A DNA stretch of 64,000 nt from Asterella californica (taxonomy: Eukaryota > Streptophyta > Marchantiopsida > Marchantiales > Aytoniaceae), in the NCBI GenBank assembly GCA_036924285.1, contig JAYKYS010000001.1, positions 27,527,501 to 27,591,500 on the forward strand, read 5' to 3'. Each line of letters starts with the position of its first letter. Positions within the stretch are counted from its first letter, which is position 1. A program made the translations under genes and the position numbers. Shown in pieces: positions 42,575 to 54,960 of the stretch. Under the pieces are notes generated by a model that ran no database searches, had not been told where the DNA came from, and was given only the letters and a program-made list of their open reading frames with translations.

Positions 42575-44583
42575 TGTCGTGTCGGATATTACGTGAAGGA
42601 TGTCCAGGAAAACGCGAGGTTCCTGGCTGTGAAGATATTGTGTGCTGAAACAGAGACAAGACAGAGAAGAACAACAACGAAAAAGAATGCTGCGATATAT
42701 ACCACTCCCAAATGTATGTACACTGCCGGTTCTTTCTCCTAATAGCACAGAATTGAGCAGTCTGTAACCTGCTTCAAAAGCCCTTAAAACAAACCCCTGA
42801 ATCACAACTCCGACCCAAAACCACCGAAGCGTAGCTCAAAACAAGAGAAACTTCTCTTTGCTAACAAACAGAGCCACAGCAGTATCACGCGATCCAAACC
42901 CAAGTCCAAACCACATCCATGTATAAGCTCTTAGCTAAAGCTAGCTACCACAAGCTGTATATAGCCAACCTGAACTCTAACGAACTCAAAAGAGCAAAAC
43001 TCGTAGCGAAGAAACCAAAAAAGGCCTATCTGTGGACTTCCTCCTTTCGCTGAACGGACTTCAGATGTCGATAGGGTCTCCTCCGCTGACTCCGTTAACC
43101 CAAGAAACTTTCAGATCTGACTCCTGATAGCCGAGATATCGCCCATTTTCGGTCGCAGGTGACCAAGTCTTCAAAAACTCCTCCCTGTGGCTTAAAACCT
43201 CTCACACAGCACAAACGGATCGTCTAAACTGATATTCGTCTTCTCTGTCAGATAGATCTAGCTACCTTGAACCTAACAAGACTCCAAACAAGTCGTTTGC
43301 AAGAGTTCCCCTTGCAAAACCACGCAAGAAATTTGGTCGCAAGTTGTAAAAAACTGACGTAAATCAGCTCCCTGCGGCTCAAACTTGCTCACCACACCCA
43401 AACCAACAATCCAATCCGCACACGGTCTTCTCCTATGAGTAGATGAAGACTCCCTGATCGCGTAGGCACCAAGAACGAAGAGCTTGGCTCACCGATCGCG
43501 AAGTACAGCCCAACCTCAGGTCGCAGGTGAACGAAAATCTGATGTAAGCGCTTCCCTGCGAGCCAATTTCACTCAGAACTTCCAACCCGCCCGATGAAAC
43601 TTGATATCGTCTTCAATTTCCTGTAGAACTCGGTGTTCTGATCCCGATGGATCCAAGGACAACAAGTTTGGACTCCGGAACGGCCCGAACGGTCCAACTC
43701 TCCTTCACAGGTAACTGAAATCTCCAAATCTGCTTCTTGCGTCTCAATTTCACTCAGAACACAACCCTCGATCTGTCTCTTCCCAAACCGTCTTAACCTG
43801 TGCGTAGCCTGCTCATATCTGAACCCAACGACGCCTTGCGCGCTTGCATTGGACCTCCAAATCTCCCGAACCGTCCGTTGACAGGTCGCAGCGCAAGCTA
43901 ACCCCTTAAGCAACTCCCTTGTAACAGTCTCTGTACGTCCAGTTCTCTCCTGAATAATAAGAAGCAGGCCCCTTGCGTCTTTTATATAACGCCTGAAGCC
44001 CTGAATACCCAGTCAGCAAGTAACTAGGGGTCTAGCTTGATTTTACCTTCTTTCGAATCGCATAACTTCTTCTCTGGATGTCCAAACGAAGTAAACAAGA
44101 TGCCCATGGAAAGCTGACAACGAGCTCTACCCATCCATGTGATGAAAGTGAAGATCCGAAGTTGCACCAAAAGCCCGTAAGCTGAGGCCTAGCTTGTTTT
44201 CTTCATCTTTCGAGTCTTGTAACTTTTCCACTAGACGTCCAAACGAAGTAGATGAAGTGCCTATGGAAAGCTGACAAGGAGCTCTGGCCACTGGTGCGAT
44301 AAAAACGAAGATCCAAAGTGGTGCCAAAAACCCGTAAGCTGGAGCCTAGCTTATTTTCTCCATCTTTCGAGTCTTGTAACTTCTCCACTAGGCGTCCAAA
44401 CGAAGTAGACAAAGTGCCTATGGAAAGCTGACAAGGAGCTCTACCCATCTATGCGATGAAAATAGAGATCTGAGATTGTGCCAAACTCGTAAGCTGGGGC
44501 CTAGCTTGTCTTCTCATGAGTGTCTTTGGAGCGACAAGCATCGAAGTTTGAATTTCATGTAGGAGCCGGTCCACGACACGACA
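42575..44583 (-). mobile_element. solo LTR F
   Basis: About 2.0 kb bounded TGTCGTGTCGGA at 42575 and CCACGACACGACA at 44583. It contains three tandem units of about 155 bp (starting near 44032, 44187 and 44343), each with GTCCAAACGAAGTA and AAGCTGACAA. No coding region or polypurine tract follows on either side, so it is a solo LTR. The flanks (CTGC and CCGC) are at best an imperfect target duplication. The same LTR family is at 16850-17329, and its terminal about 40 bp recur at about 49345-49386. Confidence 0.7.
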
Positions 44584-45000
44584 CCGCCGATTTTTTTCCG
44601 ATTCCACGGGCTTTTGAACTGTTTTGCAAATTTCCAATCCCCAATAACCGGGTGATCCTTTATTGAAGGATCAAAAACCGGGAGAAGATTATACTCGAAC
44701 AGTATCCGGTTACTTCTTGTCAGCCGGTTATGATAACCGGCTTTATCTTTGTCTTTATGGGTTTGAATCCGGTTCTGAAACTTTTTGACCGGTTTGAATT
44801 AAAAAATTTTGCACTTTCTCCAAAACTCGCAGATATCCAGTTCACAGGTTTGTTGTTCCGAAAGTTTGCAGATTTGCAGTTAACAGTTCACAAGTTCTTT
44901 ATTCTGAAAGTAAAAAGTTTACAAGATTAACCGTTTACAAGTAAACAACTTCACAAGTATACGGTTTACAACTTGGTAGTGAACCTTCTCGATTTTAGAA
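44584..45000. other. AT-rich spacer with short direct repeats
   Basis: Contains repeated motifs of CCGGTT and AGTTTACAAG/AGTTCACAAG types. No gene was seen. It could include the end of the hAT element. Confidence 0.4.
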
Positions 45001-45070
45001 CTCTTCTGGCAGGAGTTGAACCTGCATTCAGGTATAAAACCTGAATCTCCCAACCAGTTGGGACCAGAAG
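45001..45070 (-). tRNA. tRNA-like cloverleaf, probably nonfunctional
   Basis: On the minus strand, from 45070: CTTCTGG pairs with the 3' CCAGAAG as an acceptor stem. Three perfect internal hairpins follow: CCCA-ACTGGT-TGGG (D-arm-like), TTCAGG-TTTTATA-CCTGAA (anticodon-arm-like) and GCAGG-TTCAACT-CCTGC (T-arm-like, with the B-box-like GGTTCAACTCC). The seven-base middle loop would place UUA as anticodon, which would read UAA. The D-loop and variable loop are shorter than normal and position 37 is T, so I regard it as a tRNA-derived or organellar-type pseudogene, or a structured repeat end. It lies just downstream of the hAT transposase. Confidence 0.35.
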
Positions 45071-45209
45071 ACCTAACTAATCTATCTACGAAAGCATCAA
45101 AAGTACTATAACTAGTCTATGTACAAAAATCGAAAGCATCCAAGTACTCAAAGGTTGTGTGCAGAAAATGAATTCCTGAAGATGAAACAGATTATCAAAG
45201 CTGTTAGAA

Positions 45210-47435
45210 TTAAGTATCCTCGTTCTCTGCATCAGCCATGTAAATCTGAGGGTTATTAACAAAGCGTCGATGGTGGACAGTGCTCTTCCAGATCTCCACT
45301 GCATCTGATAGCAGATCATCGAAAGAGTCCTCAGGTCCTTCTAAGTTCAAACGCATGACACTGTCCAAGTTTGTTATCTGCAGACAATTCCTGTACTTCA
45401 TCTTGATAACACTTTGAATACTGAATGCCCTCTCACAGTGTGCTGTAGAGACACATTGAACACGAGCAACTCAGCCAAGATAGAGAGTTGTGGATACTTA
45501 CACTTCAAAGTGTCACTAAAACTTATCATCGCCCACATATCTTTAAACGAGGACTCCCTAAACTCACTATGTGCGTGAGTTTTGAACTGTTGAAACTCTA
45601 ATTTAACCGAAACAGGTTGCACACAAGGGGCTCGTGAGACCCCACTAACATGTTTCTCCGTCCCAAAATGAGCAGAAAGAAGGTTAACTTCTTTACTTCC
45701 CCACTCGCGTATTAGGAACTAGTTGAGATGGCATCTGTGAAGGAGATAAAATCTTAAATGCTCCAACCAGATCATTGTTAGAAAATCTCTCCATAAGCTG
45801 CGCACAAATAGCCTCAGAAAAATTCTTCTGGAAACTCACCGTCTCTTCCAAGTCTCTTCCCAACCGGTCCCTCTCTAGTTGAATAGAATGGAAGAAAGTA
45901 CCTCTTACCTCTGAATGAAGACGCTTCAAGAAGCCACCTTCCGGACCATAATCAGGCAAAAGATGATACCCAGTATCTTCATTGATGAAGAAAGCATTGA
46001 GGTTAACACTAGGATCGACAATATAATGCATTCGGATGGTAGCAACTTCAGTAGCAATCAACGCACCGATGGTACTAACATCTACAAATCTCTGTTGAAA
46101 TATCCGAGACAACACACTCAGAGACTGTAAAATATCAGCAAGAAAGAACAGACAGTACACAGTCTTGAAAGAGCGCAGCTTCTTGAAAAGCTGACCACCT
46201 ACTCCATGATCTTCAGTGGGATCGGCTTCAGACAGAAAGTACAGAACTGACTCCAATGAGTCACAGAGACTAGTTACTGCACTTCAACGAGACAACCACC
46301 GCGTTTGATTACAACGCTTTAGGAACTTACGAGAATCTGCAAATTCGGACTGTAAAGCTTCTAACCCTTCCTTTCGTTTAGTAGATCTCTTAAAGTACAG
46401 AACTATTGCATTTATCAAGTTATCTACATCCTCACTAAGGGTCACACACGAAATGTGTCTAGAAGTCTTCAACAATGCTAAATTACAATGATGAGCAACA
46501 CAATGAGAGGTAAGCATAAAAGGATTAACAATACGTTTCAATTGAGTTGCAACTCCGTTCTGTATAGCAGTCATTACTGAAGCTCCATCCGAACCAAAAC
46601 TTACCATCTTCTCATGTTCCAGCCCCCACACCTTCATCAGTTCGAGAAGAGTTTCTGTTATTGCCTCAGCATGCTTCTCGGACAATCTAATCAGACCAAG
46701 AAAGGTGGTAACCACATGTCCTTCTTCCAAGAAGGTTGCAAAGATAACCAAATGACCATGCACAGCAATATCAGTCGCTTCATCACACATCAGACCGAAA
46801 AAACTACTGCGCTGAACTCGAAGAAGTATACGTTTCTGCATAACAGAGCTAATGCAGCTGATCATCTCTACGCACGCCTTGTCATCATGATAAATATTGT
46901 CTGTCATATAAGATGAAACAGTTTTCAACATTCTGCAAAGAACCGAGAACTTTGAGAATGCAATACATTCTCTACCAATGAAATAAGCAGCACGGAATAA
47001 AGTAAGCAGCGTCCGGTCGCAAGTCCTATTCGCTATTTCGTATGCTTGCTTGAAAGCCTGTTTTCCTTCGTGTTGAGTCCAAGTCAAAGTCCTATGCAAT
47101 GTTGTACTCGCATGATCGTGAAAGGCTGAGACTCGGACATTAACAGCACCAGATAGAGCAATAGGTGACTTACTCTTATCCCGACATACCTTACAGAATA
47201 CTCTTTCGAGGTCTCGATCGAAATGTATCCAGTCAAACAAATCATACCAAGTATCATCCCATAGTTTACACTGCGCCTCGACTCTAGAAAGGACATGCTC
47301 GACAACAGAAGGATCTTTTCCTTTCTCGATATCTGCAGACGAGTTAGAAGATGAAGAAATTGAAACGAAACCAGATAGAGTCTTCTGTTTCTTCGCGAAC
47401 TTACCCTTATCAGAATTACCTCCATCGGGTTTCAT
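45210..47435 (-). pseudogene. hAT-family transposase, broken
   Basis: From ATG 47435 the frame reads a low-complexity N-terminus, then a zinc-finger-like region (CKLWDDTW...FCKVCRD...HASTTLH), then the RNase H-like core with DEATDIA and SFGSDGASVM as candidate catalytic Asp blocks and HCVAHHCNLAL, then TRWLSR and a TGA at 46284-46286. The same frame continues without a shift into SAVTSLCDSLESVLYFLSEAD. A frameshift near 45705 leads to KEVNLLSAHFGTEK, and another near 45455 to the dimerisation motif (AHCERAFSIQ), ending at 45210. It resembles the zinc-finger 862-like branch of hAT proteins. One stop and two shifts make it inactive, but otherwise it is nearly full length, so decay is recent. 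Terminal inverted repeats were not found by eye. Confidence 0.85.
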
Positions 47436-47815
47436 GCTGTCAATTGGAGAGGAAGCAAGCTACGAGGTCGAGTCTCTAAGAAGAACACTACGATAAGTCT
47501 GGAACCTGAGTCGTCCAGATGATCTTAATAAAGAAACACCAACCCTGTATACACAAGTTCGACTCAGACCACAGACTGTGGATAGTTATCCACCTATCAG
47601 GAAGAAATGTAGCAGCAGTTAGTGTAAGTGGAGACCAGACCCGTTAGAGTTACAACAGCATCGACAATCAAGATGGCAACAGCAAGCGAGTGGTCTCACA
47701 TCGGCAGCCACCAGATCTTCTCTGGAAGGAGTGGTGGCTCATGAATGAAATCTGTCGATCGATCCTGCTGCAGGGTCCCAAAAACAATCAACAACAGCAA
47801 AGGTGCAGCCGTCCT
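47436..47815. other. hAT upstream flank
   Basis: Sequence upstream of the transposase ATG, probably its promoter/leader and element end. No recognisable gene. Confidence 0.4.
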
Positions 47816-48110
47816 CGCACGTCCACCTTTCACAAGCTGTGATGCAGCACATCTTCGAGGTTGATAAACCTCGAAGAAACCTCGAGACACGGCGGAAGTG
47901 CCACCGGCCGAGCACTTTCTTCGAGATTCGGGGTTGCAAAACCTCTTCTGCAGCTGCCGCACCGCCGTCCCGCACGTCCACCTCTCAAGATGTTCTACAG
48001 CACCCCTTCGAGGTTGAAAAACCGAGAAGAAACCTCGAGACAAGGCGAGACTGCCACCGTCCCAGCACTTTCTTCGGGGTTGTAGAACCTCGAGCGGCAG
48101 CGGCAGCACC
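47816..48110. repeat. about 157-bp tandem duplication
   Basis: ACGTCCACCT...CCTCGAGACA...AGCACTTTCTTCG...GAACCTC/AAACCTC occurs at about 47818-47944 and about 47975-48092. The GC-rich minus-strand frame 47696-48268 over it (Ala/Arg/Leu-rich) is a by-product of the repeat and not a convincing gene. Confidence 0.75.
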
Positions 48111-48160
48111 ACTGCAGCAGCAAAAGCAGCCGACTTCGATGAAACGGCGACCCAAGCAGC

Positions 48161-48244
48161 GGCAGTGAGGCAGTGTGGCAGCGGCAGCGGCAGTGAGGCA
48201 GTGTGGCAGCGGCAGCGGCAGTGAGGTAGTGTGGCAGCGGCAGC
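48161..48244. repeat. 28-bp minisatellite, three copies
   Basis: Units start CGGCAGTGAG at 48161, 48189 and 48217, with one substitution in the third. They are embedded in a longer GCGGCA-rich tract. Confidence 0.9.
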
Positions 48245-48744
48245 ACCCAACTTTGATGACACCTCCAAGACAAAACAAGTTAGAAGCAGCGGAATTGCAA
48301 CGGGGATCTCCAGTTACAGCCTCGACTCTCGATCTCGAGTGCTGCTGCACCGTGCTAGACCTCGGAGAGTCCTCGAAGAAACAACAAGCAGAGCGGATCA
48401 GAAGTGACAGAACCTGGAAGGAAATCGTAGCGGTGAGCGGACCAGAACGGAAATCCAAGCAAGGAATCGAAGGAAACGCAATATCGATAGAAGCTCGAAG
48501 GAAACGTAGACTATCCGATATCGATAGAACCTCGAAGGAAGCGCAGCGGCGAGTGGATTAGAAAGCAATGGAACGAGTCTGAAAGAAATAAAATTTCGAT
48601 AAACCCCGAAGGAAAGCGCAGCGCAGCGACGAGAGAGGGTTTGCGAACTGCCAAAATGTCTCGACGACTGGACCAGACTCGACCCTCCCGACTCCCGCTG
48701 TCCGAAACACCCCATTACCCTAATCGCGGTATCGTCCTAATGTT

Positions 48745-48955
48745 TTTCCAACCGTCCTGCACAGTCAGATTTGATCCAAACATCTAAGCCGTTTAATTCA
48801 AATCCGTGTAACGTGTCCTAAACCGTCCTGCACCGTCAGATCTTCTACTTAGTTATTAACCGTACGATTTGTTTAATCCTAATCGTCAGATCTGATCCGA
48901 ACATCTCAGCCGTTGAAAACAAATCCGCCTGATGTGTCCTAAACCCGGTAAATTT
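48745..48955. repeat. degenerate CCGTCAGATC-type repeats
   Basis: Motifs AACCGTCCTGCAC(A/C)GTCAGAT, GATCC(A/G)AACATCT(A/C)AGCCGTT and TGTCCTAAACC recur two to three times in the same order. No gene is apparent. Confidence 0.65.
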
Positions 48956-49344
48956 CCGGCCGGAGGTATGCATCGACCACGTAAATCTGAAACTCATCAT
49001 GCACAACCTGTTAAATATCCGAGGAGAAGGGATTAGTCGTTGCAAAAAAACTGGAATCTTGGTTAAAGGAACAGTGATAATCCGAATTATCTATTTTTGG
49101 TCCCGGTTTCGAATCCGGATACGAGCGTTGGGAACTCGACTTTTCAGAAATCAAGTCGGTTGAGAATACAAAGGATGTCGGTTAGCCCCGAGCGCTGCCG
49201 GGCCATCGACAATACAGTGGTCCTTTTTGCTGATACACACAGTTGCTGATGGTTTAATTTGCAGGTAAGCAGAGCAAGCACAAAACGAAAAACGACAAGA
49301 ACAGAACCTGATGATTAAAAGTAAGTGGCTGTTACAAGACAAGA

Positions 49345-51150
49345 AAAATTTGATTTTCATGTAGGAGTCAGTCCACGATACGACAGCGTCAAAACCTCAT
49401 CACCACATGTGACGCCAACCTACCTGACCTCACTCCTACTGAGCTCACTTATCCTCTACTAAGACTGTCAAGGTAAGGGCAACTTGTATCTACCATCATC
49501 ACAAGCAGCCTCTCACGATCTGTTGGTGGTAAGTCCAACCTCATCGTGAGAGAAACAGAGACAGTCTGACTGACCTACAATTCCAGCCTCACTACAGATA
49601 ACACACTAGAGTGAACTCACTCCAAAAATCAAGCGCCAATACAAGCAAGTGTGACACACAAATAAGAAGTAGAATATGGAAGGGTTCCAATCACAAGAAG
49701 TCCGAATGATAACGCTCCACCTCAAACATGCACAAAAGATAAATCCAACTTCACCAAGACTGATGTTTCCTCTTCAATGACCACGTGCACAATATATGAC
49801 CATCAACTATCACAACATATACCGTAGGTCACTAACTAAATGTCCACATCTTTAGTAGCTCCAAAAGTATCTAAGTGGTAGCTATACTAGCTCACCCAAG
49901 ACAACTGTCATCAACTGTCCTTATATGAGTCTTTAAGATATAGACAAACTCTACCACAACGATAACTCTCTCTAGTAATATGAGGCTGTCCTATCACTCC
50001 TCTAAGAACGTGCAAAAGATCTCTTACTACCTTAAGCAAGTCCATATATACTTGCATGCAACACTAGAAAACACCAAGAGCTATTGGTCTAGTGGTAAAG
50101 CCAAAGCTAAGAGCTAGTAGTTAAGTACATTCTTCAAGAATAGGGTTGTGATGGGTGACCTAGTTCTACTCACTCTCACACCACTCTAATTTGACTTAGC
50201 TCACGCATGACAACAAGCTCACTTGCAGCTCGGGCTCGGGCTCGGGCTCGGACTCGGACTCGAGCTCCGTCTCCATCTCCGCACTCTCACACCTCTGCTC
50301 CTCGAAGCCTCACGAGCAAATTTATGTCAGATTTTGGACCACTCGCAATCTTCTTTCTCTTGTAACTCTTTTGATCCTTCACCAAGTCGGATGATTTTCT
50401 GTGCGTTGAAATCTTCTTTTCAACGTGCACCTACTGAACTCATCACCACCAGAAATTGCTGATCCATCCCTACTCGACGTCCGTCATTGCATTTCTACCG
50501 ACCTCAAATTGATCCTAAAAACTTATCACGAGAAATTTCAGTAGCGCTTCCGCACTACCTCACCACAAATTCGACCAAGAACATGTCCAAACACTACTAA
50601 TCCACACAGCAATCAACCACACGACCAAAAAGAACCACCATGTGCATCCTCGCACGTGCAAATCGAAGATATCAATGATATGCTCACTCCGGAGATACCA
50701 CCTGCACAAATCCGTGATCTGAAAGCTCTCAATCAAACATCGCGAATTTAGTTCTTCCAGTAATAAACGGTATGTACTCACTCCACCATGCCAAACGGCA
50801 CTAAATAACTACGAAAGTCGAGCCAAATCCACTCTGTGCATCAGAGAATCTAGATTACACTCACCAAGACTATCCACCATAGCCAAGAGCTTGAAGGTTC
50901 AACTCGAAGAACTAAAACCTACAAGTCCTACTTGCAAAGTATACCCCTAGTGGGGCTAGCCCAAGAACTCACCCTAACGGCACTAATGGCCCTACCAGGA
51001 CTAACCACTACATACTCCGTCAATCTAGCTGAGGTGCTAAACTGATATGACATCATGTTTGAAAAACTTCTGTAAAGACACTCTTCATCATCCAATAAAT
51101 TCAGCGGAAAACTCAAGTTTAAGCGAAATAGCAAATGTGAATGTTACAAT
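49345..51150 (-). mobile_element. decayed LTR-like sequences
   Basis: 49345-49386 matches the terminal about 40 bp of LTR F (TTTTCATGTAGGAG...CCACGATACGACA). From about 49390 the sequence resembles the start of D's LTR in composition and short blocks (GGGCAACTTG, CCATCATCACAAGCA, CTGTTGGTGG, CTCATCGTGAGAGAAA). I could not find the two small ORFs here. Boundaries and orientation are uncertain. Confidence 0.4.
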
Positions 51151-53220
51151 ATTTTTCTGAACTCAGCCTCTTCCTCCTTGTACACATTCCAAGAGTGATG
51201 TTTTCATATGAATATACATGTAAGAATAAATTTTGGGAACTTTTGCTAGCTTGTTGTTATCCGAAAAATATATAAGTATTAAGGAAAAATCTTATATCAA
51301 GCTGATCAGAAAAAAATAAAATATTGTATAAATGTTAACGTAAACCTGCAAACGCATAAAAACCAGGAAATCAACCATAAGGGAGCGTTGACAAACATGC
51401 TCTCCAAAGTATATATGCAAGCTATTACGACCACTGATAGATAATATAATGAAAATTTTAATTTATTATCTAATATTTCTGTTAGGAAAGGTTAGATAAT
51501 AAATTAATCCCGTGTATAGTTGCCTCTCCATCGGTTGCAAACGTCAAATGGTCATGTACTGTTTAGTTAACCAAATAGAAAAAATTATTTTTATATAATA
51601 TGTATAGATCCGACAATAATTTCATTATTAAATTAGTTTCAATTTCATAATTAACCATCTTGCTGTCTAATTGAAACACCATAAAAGCATTCTCAAAGTT
51701 TTTCTTAAATATAAATCTTATTCTTTTATTCCTAAAAAAGTAATATTCTGAAAAAAAAGATCAACTTTCAAACTTGGTCATACTTCATAAACACACTTAC
51801 AAGACTATTTGAAACCCTACACGTCATGTGAGATACCGAATATTATTTTCACTCCTTGGAATTTTCCTCTTCTTTTGTATTTTTCTCTCACCTTGATTAT
51901 ATCTTTAGGAATTTTCGATCTCTTTATATTACATAATTTAAGCGTAATGTTATTCGCTTACATAATCGCATAGCTCTATTCATAAGAATTGACGGGGACG
52001 AACTCCAACTGTTCCAGGAAGAGCATGTAGAGAAATTGACTCTTGGTTATATCATCTTTTGAATTTGTTTCGGGAAACATTTCAGGGTTTTCTCTCTACT
52101 GGAATTTTCCCTCGTTCCAGTTGACATGTCCAGAGCTTTACAAATATTCTCATATGGTGAAAATGTTTAAATTAAACCGCTACAAGCTTACATAATATCA
52201 ATTTATTTTCTATATATAGAGTAACATCAAAATGAAAATAATAATGGACTGGACTGAACTGAACATGCTAAATCATCAATCATTATATCATTGTACCAAG
52301 CTGATAGGTGGTATATAAAGTTAATTAGTCAATTTTATTTTGTTACGATCTTCATATACGTACGGCTGCGCTTGAAGTGAAGAATCAAATCACGGGGATG
52401 AATGAAATCAAGACCGTCGAGATGTAAACGCAACTGGTGTCAAGAATCTATCCCACAATTTAACAATTGTGAGAACGATTTTCTTCTCAATATGAACTAA
52501 TTTCACTTAGTACCTCTAAAACAATCAAGGTTTTATGCCACGGGAGATCCACACTATACTAACATAGTTCAGTCAAACTAATAAGGGTCCTAAGGGCCAG
52601 TTCTCACCATCCGCGTCAGAGCAGGACCCGGTTAAATTCTCACGAAACAGTTTTTCTCTCCATATGTGAGAGATATGACCGAACCTCTTTACAAAATCTT
52701 TCCTTAATTCACTCAGGCTTTCGCCCGCAAAACGGATTTCAGGATCTCTTAATGTCGTGAAAGATATTACGGAAGAGACGTTGAGTTTTGAATCCAGTTG
52801 GCAACTGTTGCTAATTGTTTCTGTGTTAGATGGACAAGGGAAGCGGGAAGAGACGTTTAGTTTATTGTCTAAGAGCTGCTCTGCACCTATAGTTTCAGAT
52901 TCATTTCTTGCCGCAGTTTTCGATATTTATGGCGCAGTTTGGTTTCGCCGATCCTCCGCAGTTTCATCTTCGAGGGCGCAGTTTCGACATTTGTCTCCGT
53001 ACTGTAGTCTGCAGTTTCATGCAATAAATTCAAGTGTCACAAGGTGTTGGTACAAACGAACGCGCCAAAGTGTGAAAAGTGTGCCACGTGTATGAACCAC
53101 GTGTATAAGGGGTTGTGTTCGCGAGAAAATAATGTACAGATGACTCCTTAACGATTTCCGATAGCGAGCGAGCTCGTTACCTATTTCCGATAGCGAGCTC
53201 CTTACCTTCGCAGCTTACCA
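51150..53220. other. AT-rich intergenic DNA
   Basis: Very AT-rich to about 52700, with no gene, apart from the hairpin at 51458-51507. A frame at 52757-53095 (+) has no recognisable domain or codon pattern, and I do not call it. Confidence 0.55.
51458..51507. repeat. 50-nt hairpin, copy 1
   Basis: Perfect 16-bp inverted repeat TTAATTTATTATCTAA ... TTAGATAATAAATTAA around an 18-nt loop (51474-51491). A second copy with a compensatory stem change is at 58737-58786. Confidence 0.85.
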
Positions 53221-53414
53221 TACTCCTTAACGTAATTTCGCAAGGTAAAAAGAATGTTTACTGATGTGATTGATAGAAAAAGTGAGATGAAATTTTATTC
53301 TGAAACTCGAATTCACATACTCCTTAAGGTAACTTCGCAAGGTTAAGAAAAAGTTTACCGATGTGATTGATAGGAAAAGTGAGGTGAAATTTTATTCTGA
53401 AACTCGAATTCACA
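53221..53414. repeat. 97-bp tandem duplication
   Basis: TACTCCTTAACGTAATTTCG at 53221 and TACTCCTTAAGGTAACTTCG at 53318, both ending in a shared GAAACTCGAATTCACA. Some copy differences are present. Just upstream (53160-53205) ATTTCCGATAGCGAGC is also doubled. Confidence 0.85.
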
Positions 53415-53574
53415 GGTCGAAGGAAAACTGCTGCTTTATTTCAGTTCATCATAAGGAGTTTACAGCCACGCCATATACACTCATCGTGGCTGCGAAGTTA
53501 CAGCGAAAGCTTATACACTCCTCGTGGCTGCGATGTTACAGCGAAACTATATACAGCGGAGCTACACTTCGATG

Positions 53575-54100
53575 CTATGCACATCTATTGCAAGAGGGTG
53601 GACACGGAAATTCACAGTGTAGAGCCGTGATAATCTCTTCATCCACAAGCTGCAGCGATGGGACTCCAAATAGATACAATAACTGCTGCTTTACAGCTTC
53701 TCGCTTCAAATGATGGCCAGGATTACCAAAGCTAGCTACAATCGTCATAAACAAATTCTGAACGTTGTTATACGGGACTTGCTCATTAACTCGTTCTGCT
53801 TCAGAGTGCCAGTCGAGGCAAGTTTGGAACCAGGTGGAGAATTCCTCCCGAATCTTCTTAACGCAGTACCGTCTAACGTCTTGGATTCGACCTCGTTGAA
53901 AAGTCCAACGCTCATACTCCGAGTCCGCACCACTGGTAATGACTTCGAAAATAACACACGAAGGTGCAGCAAGCACAATTTCGAGCTCCACTGCAGCCTC
54001 AGCTGACGTCTCCTCAGCTGAGTCCATCGCCTCGCTGACGACGAAGGGCAGCCCTGCAAGCAAGTACAGCTTACAAGCATCACGGAAATTTGAAAACCTG
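53575..54100 (-). CDS. possible exon of an unknown gene
   Basis: A coherent minus-strand frame runs from about 54100 (after a possible acceptor TTTACAG) through RDACKLYLLAGLPFVVSEA, an acidic Glu/Ala-rich stretch, VELEIVLAAPSCVIFEV and a charged half with several Trp and Cys, to a TGA at 53575-53577. Amino-acid composition is protein-like, but I recognise no family. Upstream, another frame (54329-54063) encodes a hydrophobic segment that could be a separate exon or chance. Start and splice structure are not established. Confidence 0.3.
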
Positions 54101-54960
54101 TAAATAAACCGAGCAATAGACCGAAGCCCTTCTCGGTTCCTGCAAATTCGAGAATAGCAGCAATTTGGACAGAAAGCAAAGTCCCAAAAGCAAATTCGAA
54201 AGCAAATTGAGCCGATAGTAAAATCAAGAAGCTATCTCGACCGAATGCGAAAGACGAATAGTAGCTGAAAGCGAGACGACGAAGTGTAGCTGAAACTGCA
54301 AGCCATCGAATCCAAGCTCTCACTGCCATCAGACGCCTCGTGACCCTGCGACTACAACCAGGCGACTACGACGATGACAAGCCGATAAGAAAAGGAGGGA
54401 ATTCAGCGAACGGACCCATGAGCCCACAATAAGCGACGATAACAGCAGCGAACCGACGATTACAGCAGCGGTACACTCCAGGCAAGATGTGTTGCACAGC
54501 ACAAGTACAATTTTACATCGCGGCGAGAGGTGAAGAGGAGAGGCTGGGAGGGGGGACTCGCACCAAGTGAGACGTTCCAAACAGGAGAAGCATGGAGGTT
54601 TAGCTCGCAGTGAAATTACACGGAGGAAACGAAAGACTGGGAGGGAGACTCGTTCCCATGATCGCACTAAGGCTTCCACGCAGCCTTACTGCCCATGCTA
54701 TAAATTGCAAAGTTACGAAGGCCGAACACGCAACCATACGGAAAGATGACGATGTTAGCATTCAAACCGCAAATAACTTGACGATGTTACCATTCAGACC
54801 GCATTGCCACTCGAAACAACAAACAGATGGTGACTATGTTACCATTCAGGTCGATAAGTGGAGAAACAACAAGCAGAAGGGTACGATTTTATTGTATTAC
54901 ACGCTCTGAAATTTCGAAACTAGCGGAAGGCTACACGGCAGGAAATTCAGGATACACACT

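Noticed and set aside
47696..48268. 190-codon minus-strand frame
   Set aside because: It is made of tandem and GCGGCA-rich repeats and has no domain. Overlapping frames are equally long.
54329..54679. Minus-strand ORF of 116 codons
   Set aside because: No domain or splice connection, and overlapping frames on both strands are comparable.
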